NCBI RefSeq assembly: GCF_900016645.1
Contig: NZ_CDGJ01000085.1
Strand: one strand, 5' to 3'
DNA length: 38,868 nt
DNA from: Acididesulfobacillus acetoxydans
Lineage (GTDB): Bacteria; Bacillota; Desulfitobacteriia; Desulfitobacteriales; Desulfitobacteriaceae
Shown: in pieces, positions 32,267 through 38,868 of the stretch
Layout: each line of letters opens with the position of its first letter
Numbering within the stretch: position 1 is the first letter of the stretch
Program-made: the position numbers and the translations under genes
Notes under the pieces: generated by a model
Databases searched by the model: none
Told to the model about the DNA's origin: nothing
The model's input: the letters and a program-made list of their open reading frames with translations, nothing else

Positions 32267-33418
32267 ATGGGTTGTACGTGTCGGAACCACTTTCCGGTCG
32301 ATATCGATGTCGTGATCGAAGCCAATTGTTTGGCAAAACTCCCGTCCTACCTGGAATCTCGAAATTGTCGCCACGTGCTGGTTGTGGTGGATCAGAATAC
32401 CTACCGCGCCGCCGGGAAAAGCGTCCTGGAGTGTCTCAGCGAAAACAGCTTCGCCCACGCTCTCGTATGTCTTCAACCCAATGAACAGGAAGACGTGGTG
32501 GCCGATGAGGTAGCTTTAGTACAAATCTTCATGGAGGCGTCTCCGGATGTCGACGTCTTCATTGCGGTCGGCTCAGGAACCATCCATGATTTGGTCCGGT
32601 TTGTAAGCTGTAAGCTGCAGAGACCTTTCGTTTCAATACCCACGGCGCCTTCTGTCGACGGATTTGCCTCTTCCGGAGCGCCTCTGGTCATTCGCGGAGC
32701 CAAGGTGACGATTCAAGCGGCGCCGCCGGTTGCCATATTTGCCGATTTGAACATTTTGCAAGAGGCGCCTAGACATCTTTTGGCAGCAGGGTTCGGCGAC
32801 ATGCTGGGCAAATGTACCGCTTTGGTTGACTGGACTTTCTCCTGCTTGATGGCGGATGAACCGTACTGCGAAACGGCTGCGGAGTGGACAAGACAAGCGC
32901 TGGATTCTTGCCTAAGCAGGGTTGACGCTATTGTGGAAGGAAAGGCCGAAGGAATTGAAATCTTAATGAGAGGGTTAATCCAATCCGGTTTGGCGATGCT
33001 GCTGGTCGGACATTCCCGTTCCGCTTCCGGAGCGGAACATCACTTATCGCATTATTGGGAAACGGATTTTCTCGAGCATGGGAGACCTCAGGTTCTGCAT
33101 GGAGCAAAAGTCGGGGTGGCGACAGGCATCATTTCCGGTCTGTACAAAAACCTTTTTGAACACCTGTCTCCGGATGACTGCTCCCAATTATCTCCTCATT
33201 ACGAAGCACTCAGGGATTTGGTCTTTCAGATCCCGGAGCCCGGTTTGATCAAGGACTATTTACGGCGCGTTCAAGGTCCCGCCTTACCGGAGGAACTGGG
33301 GATAGACCGGATGCTGGTCAATGAAGCCTTGCACAAGGCTTATCGTTTAAGAGAGAGATATACGATTTTAAGATTCATTAACGAAAATAATCTCTGGAAT
33401 AGACTGGCGCAGGAATAG
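32267..33418 (+). CDS. araM: sn-Glycerol-1-phosphate dehydrogenase-like protein
   Basis: A 383-aa (or 401-aa from ATG 32213) protein of the iron-containing alcohol dehydrogenase/G1PDH family. It has a nucleotide-binding loop FIAVGSGTIHDLVR, TAPSVDGFASSGAPL, and metal ligands in AAGFGDMLGK (Asp), GHSRSASGAEHHLSHYWE (His) and VLHGAKVGVATG (His). B. subtilis AraM in the ara operon is a Ni-dependent enzyme reducing dihydroxyacetone phosphate to sn-glycerol 1-phosphate. ATG 32267 lies 9 bases after GGAGG (32253-32257). ATG 32261 and 32213 are alternatives. Why it travels with arabinose genes is unclear. Confidence 0.92.
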   Translation: MGCTCRNHFPVDIDVVIEANCLAKLPSYLESRNCRHVLVVVDQNTYRAAGKSVLECLSENSFAHALVCLQPNEQEDVVADEVALVQIFMEASPDVDVFIAVGSGTIHDLVRFVSCKLQRPFVSIPTAPSVDGFASSGAPLVIRGAKVTIQAAPPVAIFADLNILQEAPRHLLAAGFGDMLGKCTALVDWTFSCLMADEPYCETAAEWTRQALDSCLSRVDAIVEGKAEGIEILMRGLIQSGLAMLLVGHSRSASGAEHHLSHYWETDFLEHGRPQVLHGAKVGVATGIISGLYKNLFEHLSPDDCSQLSPHYEALRDLVFQIPEPGLIKDYLRRVQGPALPEELGIDRMLVNEALHKAYRLRERYTILRFINENNLWNRLAQE

Positions 33419-33434
33419 GGGGAGAAGGTGTCAC

Positions 33435-34430
33435 ATGTCTTTCGATGTGGAAGAGGTTCTGTACTTTGGGGAAGAAGCCATAAAGGCCGGGAACAAGCAT
33501 CTGGAAATTATCTTGGTTCCCGCCTGGGGGAGCAATCTCATTTCGCTTGTTTACAAACCCACCCGGGAGAAAATACTGAGAAGTCCCAACTCTGCGGAAG
33601 AATTTCGGGCGAATCAGATCCTGTATGGTGTTCCGGTTTTGTTCCCGCCCAACCGGATCGGCGGAGGAACATTTACCTTTAGAGGACGCGTTTATCGTCT
33701 GGATGTGAATGAGGAAGACAAAAACAATCATATTCACGGTTTTCTACATGGGGAGCGATGGCGGTTAGTCAGGGCTGAATCCGGAGAACATGGGCCGGTC
33801 GTGGAAACGAGAATCGATGTGGATTCCACGAGCCATCCGGCAATATACCGGCAATTTCCGCATGACTTCAGTGTGGAGATGAGTTATCGTCTGAACGGAA
33901 TGGCGGTCTGCCAAGAGGCCACGATTGTCAATCACGGTCGGGAACCTTTTCCTTGGGGATTCGGTTATCATACATCCTTTTCTTTTCCGGAAAACACGTC
34001 CCGCTTTGCGCTGACGGCAGAAAAACGCTGGAAATTGAATGAACGGCTCCTTCCGACGGGAGAGTTGGAAGACATAGAATACAAAAATCTCTTGAGTCAA
34101 GGGATGAGCCTTGATGGTTTTCCCTTGGATGATGCCTTTCTCGCATCTGTTTCCGCCGACGGGACAAGTGAGGCATCTATCGTGCTGCAAGACGGCACTG
34201 GAGGGGACGGCCTGAGAATCCGCTATCGGGGAGACAAGAATTTCAAACATTGGGTTGTGTACAACGCTGACGGAAAACGAGGCTTCATCTGCCCGGAACC
34301 CTATACGTGGGTGACAAACGCTCCAAATCTCACTCTTTCCGCTTCCTTGACCGGGATTCAGGTGTTGTCTCCCGGGGAACGAGTTACTGTCAAAACTGAA
34401 ATGCTCGTTTCGATAATAGCACAAAGCTGA
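33435..34430 (+). CDS. Aldose 1-epimerase family protein
   Basis: A 331-aa galactose-mutarotase-like beta-sandwich protein that interconverts alpha and beta anomers of a sugar. It shows PAWGSNLISLVYKP and LFPPNRIGGGTFTFRGRVY, then the first catalytic-type His in HIHGFLHGERW and a second in WGFGYHTSF; Glu appears late in FICPEPYTWVTNAPN. ATG 33435 follows GGGGAGAAGGTG, 16 bases after araM. In this operon the likely substrate is arabinose. It is the last gene before a 680-base gap. Confidence 0.9.
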   Translation: MSFDVEEVLYFGEEAIKAGNKHLEIILVPAWGSNLISLVYKPTREKILRSPNSAEEFRANQILYGVPVLFPPNRIGGGTFTFRGRVYRLDVNEEDKNNHIHGFLHGERWRLVRAESGEHGPVVETRIDVDSTSHPAIYRQFPHDFSVEMSYRLNGMAVCQEATIVNHGREPFPWGFGYHTSFSFPENTSRFALTAEKRWKLNERLLPTGELEDIEYKNLLSQGMSLDGFPLDDAFLASVSADGTSEASIVLQDGTGGDGLRIRYRGDKNFKHWVVYNADGKRGFICPEPYTWVTNAPNLTLSASLTGIQVLSPGERVTVKTEMLVSIIAQS

Positions 34431-34442
34431 GAGACTTTCGCG

Positions 34443-34466
34443 AACCGGTGCATGAGGGTACCGGTT
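34443..34466. terminator. Hairpin after the arabinose operon
   Basis: AACCGGT (34443-34449) pairs with ACCGGTT (34460-34466), followed by TCGTTC. It lies 12 bases after the epimerase stop. A weak T-tract, but position suits an operon terminator. Confidence 0.45.
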
Positions 34467-35110
34467 TCGTTCACCGGCGAAACTTTATGCGCAACAGTCT
34501 AGCCGGACTTCAAATTGTAACCATGAAACTTTAGGAGAGAGGGCAAAAAGAAAGCCGGCCGCATGTTTAGACGACCGGGCTTTGGAACGAGACCCCTGAG
34601 CTAACTTAGTTAGTTTCCCTGCGAATCAGGCTAAAAGCATGAGTGCGGCGATGTCGGGTGTCTCACCATAGGATATGCACTCCTTGTCATTAATGTACCT
34701 TGATGCTTGCCATGGTTCGTCAAGAGGAGGTTCGATCAAAGGATTGGGAGTCCGCGGGCTTGTAAGAGGCCTTGTCTTTTCTGGATTGACATTTCGTTCT
34801 CTGCAACTAATATTGTTGTTGGGGCGAGTCCAATTTCCGACGCCCCCTTTGGGCAATTGTCGGCCAGCTGTTGCGAAGCACACGATCAATTTGAATGGCC
34901 GGCAGGGAGTACATGCCCTGCAAGTGTTTCTAAATTGAAAACGTAAAAGGGGGAGCTCGTTTGAAAAGATTTAATGATTGGCTAGCGGGAGTTTACGACT
35001 TATCCAAATAATTACCATATAAATCTTCCCCTTTTATAGGCACCAAAACCCAAAAAGTGAGTCGTTGAGCCCCGGAGGGAGATGGGATAAGGTACCAGTA
35101 TTGGGAGCTA
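34467..35110. other. Intergenic stretch without recognised genes
   Basis: Frames here are short and show no domain. AAAGCC (34551-34556) with GGCTTT (34578-34583) forms a hairpin whose T-tract (CTTTTTG) reads leftward. A 16-codon frame (MKRFNDWLAGVYDLSK, TTG 34961 to TAA 35011) follows AAAGGGGGAG and could be a micro-peptide or the cut end of a gene. Nothing else can be supported. Confidence 0.4.
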
Positions 35111-36975
35111 AGTGTATTACCCTACTAAGTGTTAGTACGCGTTTGCGTGAGTATCCTTTCAATTCCTTTTATTACGAGCCTTCGTAAATAATTGAAGGAA
35201 TTTTGACCTCCATGTAAAAGTAGTGTATTACCCTACGGTCGAGAAGGAGGAATCCTATGGCCACCATCATTAAAAAGAAAAAGAAGAATCAGTGGTATTA
35301 CTACCTGGTGGAATCCGCCCGCGTTGACGGAAAACCGAGGATAGTCCACCAACAGTACCTCGGACGCGCCGAGGAGATCGCCAAGAAGTGTTCACAAAGC
35401 ACTGAAATGGCTCCTGCCAAATACAGTATTCGCCTCGATTTCAGAGCCGTCTGCGCTCTGTACGAGATTGCCAAGGAACTGAAAGTGGTTGAAATGATCG
35501 ATAGCTACGCCAATAAGCGTAATCAGGATCTCAGTATCGGTACTTACATGTTGATTGCAGCCATTAACAGGGCGGTCGCCCCCGCCAGCAAGGTTCAGAT
35601 GGCCGACTGGTATGCTAAGACGATGCTTAAAAAACTAATTCCCGCTGAAAAAAGGATGCTTTCGAGCCAGCGCTTTTGGGACAACATGGGTCTGCTTTCA
35701 GAGGATGCCATAGAAAAGTTCGAAGATGCTTTCACTGAGCGGATCGTCAAAAGGTACAACCTGGCAACAGATTGCCTGATCTATGACGCAACCAACTTCT
35801 TCACCTATATCGACACGAAGTCGGAAAGCGAGCTGGCACAACGCGGCCATTCTAAGGAGAAACGTTTTGACCTCAAGATCGTCGGCCTGGCAATGATGGT
35901 GACTCCGGACTTTAACGTTCCGCTGTTTCACGAGGTTTATCCCGGCAATCGGGCCGACGCCACGGAATTCGACAGTGCCCTCACCAAGCTGAAAGGACGC
36001 TTTGCCCGGATCTGCGGCGCTCCTTGCAATGTGACACTGGTCTTTGACAAGGGCAATAATTCTGAACCGAATATCGAACGTGTCTTCGAGAAAAATTCCT
36101 CCTTTCATGTAGTGGGTTCTCTCAAAGGATCCGAGCACAAAGACCTACTGGACATTCCGAAGAAGCAGTTTAAACAAGTATCTGAGCAGCGTTACCCGGG
36201 CGTGACCGCATTCCGGTGCCGGCGACAAGCTTATGGGAAAGAGATGACTGTGCTGGTCACTCACAACCCGGAGTTGCTCCGCGGACAGACTCAGGGGATC
36301 ATGAACAATATCGAAAAATGCACCCTTAAACTCGGCGAACTCCAGCGCTCTCTGCTCAAAAGGAGCACCGGCGAGGTGACCAAGGGGCGCAAACCGACGG
36401 TAAGTTCCGTAGAGAGGCGTGTCAGCGACATCCTACGTCCCGAATTCATGGCGGACGTTTTCGATGTAGAGTTAACAACCGGCAGTGATGGGGTTCATCT
36501 CGACTTCGCTTTTAACAACGACAAGCTGAGACACATCCAGGAGCATTTCCTGGGCAAGACGATTCTGTTTACGGACAACCACCACTGGACAGATGAGCGA
36601 ATCGTGGCAGCGTACAGATCCCAGTATCATATTGAGGACGACTTCAAACAGATGAAGAATACCAAGTTCCTAGGACTTCGCCCCATCTACCACTGGACCG
36701 ACCAGAAGATCAGGGTCCATGCCTTCTACTGCGTGCTGGCGTTACGCCTGTGTTGCCTTTTGCAGCGGACCCTTCACGAAAACGGCATCACCGTCAGTAT
36801 GAACAAGATGCTCTCTTCGCTATCGGAGATCCAGCAAATCATCACCATTTATCCCAAGCTGGGAGCGTCCAAGAAAGATCGGGAGTCCTTCTCCCTGGAC
36901 AAGATGGAGCCCGAACAAAAGAAGATGCTGGAGGTGCTCAATGTAAATCAATACGCGTTAAGAGGGTAATACACT
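35111..36975 (+). mobile_element. IS1634-family insertion sequence
   Basis: Ends are AGTGTATTACCCT (35111-35123) and its inverse AGGGTAATACACT (36963-36975). A second left-end copy lies at 35222-35234, 22 bases before the transposase start. Between the two left copies, a long hairpin (AATTCCTT at 35161 with AAGGAATT ending at 35202) probably blocks read-through into the transposase. The transposase stop overlaps the right repeat. No target-site duplication is visible at either choice of left end. Confidence 0.85.
35257..36969 (+). CDS. IS1634-family transposase
   Basis: A 570-aa DDE transposase (IS4 superfamily). It has the typical start (VESARVDGKPRIVHQQYLG), the first catalytic Asp region (CLIYDATNFFTYIDT), the second (TLVFDKGNNSEPNI) and the YREK-like end YRSQYHIEDDFKQMKN carrying the final Glu. 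ATG 35257 follows GAGAAGGAGGAATCC. The frame is complete and no defect is apparent, so this element may be active. It is a different member of the family from the fragment at base 1. Confidence 0.93.
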   Translation: MATIIKKKKKNQWYYYLVESARVDGKPRIVHQQYLGRAEEIAKKCSQSTEMAPAKYSIRLDFRAVCALYEIAKELKVVEMIDSYANKRNQDLSIGTYMLIAAINRAVAPASKVQMADWYAKTMLKKLIPAEKRMLSSQRFWDNMGLLSEDAIEKFEDAFTERIVKRYNLATDCLIYDATNFFTYIDTKSESELAQRGHSKEKRFDLKIVGLAMMVTPDFNVPLFHEVYPGNRADATEFDSALTKLKGRFARICGAPCNVTLVFDKGNNSEPNIERVFEKNSSFHVVGSLKGSEHKDLLDIPKKQFKQVSEQRYPGVTAFRCRRQAYGKEMTVLVTHNPELLRGQTQGIMNNIEKCTLKLGELQRSLLKRSTGEVTKGRKPTVSSVERRVSDILRPEFMADVFDVELTTGSDGVHLDFAFNNDKLRHIQEHFLGKTILFTDNHHWTDERIVAAYRSQYHIEDDFKQMKNTKFLGLRPIYHWTDQKIRVHAFYCVLALRLCCLLQRTLHENGITVSMNKMLSSLSEIQQIITIYPKLGASKKDRESFSLDKMEPEQKKMLEVLNVNQYALRG

Positions 36976-37039
36976 TTTGAAGCCTGGAGGTCTTGCAGCG
37001 CAAGGATCACAGGGATTCTATAAGCGCTAATTCGTAAAC

Positions 37040-37668
37040 TGGCGCTAGTGCTCGCTTCATCGTCTCCAGCACAAATCCAATCTCCAGACTTTGATCGAGC
37101 TGCCAATCGACAATGAAACGGGAGTACCAATCCATGATAGCGTACAGATACATTACATCCAGCCATGTGTCATGCGGATGTAGGTGATATCCACAGACCA
37201 CACTTGATCGGGCTTTGTGATTTGCAGCTTCCGGAGCAGGTAAGGATAGATCCGATGTTGGAGATCCCGTTTGCTCAGGTTCGGCCCGGGAAAGACAGCC
37301 ATGATAGCCATTTCACGCATGTAGCGACGTACGGTATTCTCGTGGATTCCATTTCCTTCCCGATTCATGATGGCAGCGATTCTCCGGTAGCCCAGGAACG
37401 TATGCTGCGTATAGAGTTCATCAATCCGGTGCTTGCGGCGAATCTCCTCCGGAGAGGGAGGGACCGGCTTGTAGTACAGGCTGGAGCGATTCAGGCTAAG
37501 CAGCTCGGCTTGAACGCTGATCGCGTGTTCGGGGCAATCCCATTCCAGCAGGTTGATACGTTCATCGCGTGACAGGTTAGAGGCCAGATTTTTTTTTGAG
37601 CCACGACAATTGACTGGTGAGCTGTCCAATCTCGGCGTAGAGTTCGTGAATCGTTTTTTCGTAATCAT
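37040..37668 (-). pseudogene. IS3-family transposase OrfB, frameshifted and 3'-truncated
   Basis: The leftward frame gives the OrfB N-terminal region (LSLNRSSLYYKP, HTFLGYRRIAAIMNREG, PDQVWSVDITYIRM with the first catalytic Asp) and stops after MTHGWM. The next frame continues with YLYAIMDWYSRFIVDWQL, so the two halves belong together. The break is a 5-bp tandem duplication, TACAT TACAT at 37150-37159 (ATGTA on the coding strand). OrfB similarity ends near 37040, before the catalytic Glu, close to the IS1634 right end. Inactive. Confidence 0.88.
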
Positions 37669-37870
37669 TCTTCATTTTCGTGATGCCTTTCCGATCATCG
37701 ACGAACAATTGCGGGAGATTCTGAACAGCTTCCGATTTCCACCTATTAAGGACATTCGTGTGAACGCCATGCTCAGATGCGAGCTGCGAGACCGACTTTT
37801 CTTCCTTCAAAATTTCCAGCACAATTCGCGTCTTTTCTTCCGGCGTAAACTTTCTTCTGATGGTCGTCAT
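37577..37870 (-). CDS. IS3-family OrfA
   Basis: A 97-aa DNA-binding protein with the IS3 helix-turn-helix (RRKFTPEEKTRIVLEIL, SVSQLASEHGVHTNVLNRWK) and a C-terminal leucine-zipper-like helix (ELYAEIGQLTSQLSWLKKK). It overlaps orfB and ends just after a run of nine A residues (T-run at 37589-37597 on the + strand), the usual programmed frameshift site that makes OrfAB. ATG 37870 follows GAGGAGTAAGTTAGTTGT. OrfA seems intact but has no functional partner here. Confidence 0.88.
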   Translation of the reverse strand: MTTIRRKFTPEEKTRIVLEILKEEKSVSQLASEHGVHTNVLNRWKSEAVQNLPQLFVDDRKGITKMKNDYEKTIHELYAEIGQLTSQLSWLKKKSGL

Positions 37871-37912
37871 ACAACTAACTTACTCCTCTTTTTCTGTCTT
37901 GTTTCTATGTAG

Positions 37913-38041
37913 ATTCCCCTGAAAAACTGCTAATTCGAAGAAATCTCTGCCACAGATATCCAACCCAACTCGCATGAATAAAGGGTTTAGCAACGGAGGC
38001 ATTGGCTGGATGTTATAAAATAGGGACTTTTTCAGGGGAAT
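37913..38041. mobile_element. 129-bp miniature inverted-repeat element
   Basis: The segment begins ATTCCCCTGAAAAA and ends with its inverse TTTTTCAGGGGAAT. It is flanked on both sides by the direct 8-mer CTATGTAG (37905-37912 and 38042-38049), a plausible target duplication. The inverted repeat can be extended to TAGATTCCCCTGAAAAA, overlapping the duplication, so the boundary is ambiguous by 3 bases. It has no coding capacity. It separates the IS3 remnant from the truncated binding-protein gene. Confidence 0.55.
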
Positions 38042-38045
38042 CTAT

Positions 38046-38868
38046 GTAGCACTATATCTGATCATGAGTACCTTTAACAATCCGTTTTTTGTTTCTCTGA
38101 AGAACGGGGCTGAGTATGAGGCTAAGAAATTGGGGTATAAATTAGTCGTACAAAATGCCAATAATGATAATCAAACTGAATTAAACCTGGCACAAACAGA
38201 TATCTTGAAGAAACCGGCAGTCCTGATTTTAGATCCGGTGGACAGTAACGCGATCGTTACGGCCATTGATAAAGCGAACCAAGCGGGGATACCTGTATTT
38301 GCGTTTGATCGCAAGCCCGCTGGAGGAAAGCTTGTAACTTTTGTTGGCTACGATGCGATTCAAGCTGGTAAGAGAGCCGCTGACGCTCTCGCAAAGGTGT
38401 TGAATAACACCGGTAAAGTCGTGGAAATCCAAGGTATTATGGGTACAAATGTGGCTCAAGATCGCAGTAAGGGTTTTGAGGATGAAATAGCCAAATACCC
38501 GAATATCCAGATCGTGGCCAAACAGCCCGCCAATTTTGATCGGAGCCAAGCACTAAACGTTATGACGAATGTGCTTCAAGCTCATCCAAACATCAATGGT
38601 GTCTACGCCGCCAATGATGAGATGGCCATGGGAGTTCTGGCGGCACTTAAGGCCCGTGGTCTCGAGGGTAAGGTAGCTGTAATTGGCAATGATGGGATCA
38701 AAGATGCACTGGATGCCATCACTGCCGGGACGTTGGCTGCTACAAATGCTGAATCACCCTTCTACGAAGGTGTTAAAGTGGCTGATATTGCAGGACGTAT
38801 CTTAAAGAAAGAAACTGTTCCACCCGCCACGACACTTGAAGGCCAGCTCGTGAATAGGGATAACGTAG
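38046..38868 (+). pseudogene. Ribose-type sugar-binding protein, 5'-truncated, runs off the window
   Basis: An open frame, in phase with ATG 38064, encodes a Peripla_BP_4 protein very like RbsB: MSTFNNPFFVSLKNGAEYEA, ILDPVDSNAIV, AFDRKPAGG, GVYAANDEMAMGVL, AVIGNDGIKDALDAI. The first conserved strand (VALYLIMSTFNNPFF) is present, but signal peptide, lipobox and ribosome-binding site are missing because the miniature/IS3 block abuts the gene at 38042-38049. The frame is still open at 38868. Probably once the binding protein of a second CUT2 transporter; here likely not exported. Confidence 0.85.

Noticed and set aside
34626..34946. Overlapping short frames of 79-87 codons on both strands
   Set aside because: They overlap one another, lack ribosome-binding sites and show no domain. 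No homology can be claimed.
35111..36975. Target-site duplication around the IS1634-family element
   Set aside because: GAGCTA before the outer left end and TTTGAA after the right end do not match, nor do bases next to the inner left repeat.

Overview
The window looks like an accessory region of a low- to medium-GC anaerobic Firmicute. A member of the Desulfosporosinus/Desulfitobacterium or acetogen group fits best: strong AGGAGG ribosome-binding sites, a cobamide methyltransferase cluster that feeds methyl-tetrahydrofolate (Wood-Ljungdahl type), a Bacillus-like AraR and araBAD set, and many insertion sequences. The genus is inference. Nearly all non-mobile genes are on the + strand.

Layout. 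(1) 1-828: nested insertion-sequence debris. The tail of an IS1634-like transposase abuts a truncated IS21 istA. (2) 1031-13597: a corrinoid methyltransferase island. A first module (corrinoid protein + URO-D-family methyltransferase) has its own promoter. It is followed by a GntR/UTRA regulator with a second corrinoid protein, then a long operon: methyl-THF:corrinoid methyltransferase (AcsE/MtrH type), URO-D methyltransferase, a 59-aa protein, a third corrinoid protein, the [2Fe-2S]/ATPase reductive activator, a third URO-D protein, a MetH-activation-domain-like protein, a Cys-containing small protein and an MFS exporter. Together they suggest methyl transfer from an unknown methylated substrate (methoxy-aromatic or methylamine-type) to a corrinoid protein and on to THF, with ATP-driven rescue of oxidised cobalt. 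(3) 13665-20319: an IS66 element whose tnpC is split at a GCAGC site by a 4.16-kb RIT-type element (three overlapping tyrosine recombinases, 90-bp terminal inverted repeats, and a perfect 32-bp palindrome at one end only). (4) 20320-23046: a remnant zone with the 3' end of an unknown gene, a DndE-like small gene, two opposed DUF4338 fragments and a decayed TniA/ExeA-type transposition pair. (5) 23105-34430: a complete L-arabinose operon: araR, sugar ABC transporter (ATPase, permease, lipoprotein), araB, araA, araD, araM and an aldose epimerase, with two AraR-like boxes. (6) 34431-38868: an intergenic stretch, an apparently intact IS1634-family element, a broken IS3 element, a 129-bp miniature inverted-repeat element, and the 5'-truncated start of a ribose-type binding-protein gene that runs off the window.

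The most notable items are the multi-corrinoid methyltransferase island with its small unrecognised protein, and the RIT-in-IS66 insertion, whose two junctions can be read to the base because removing the insert restores the tnpC frame.
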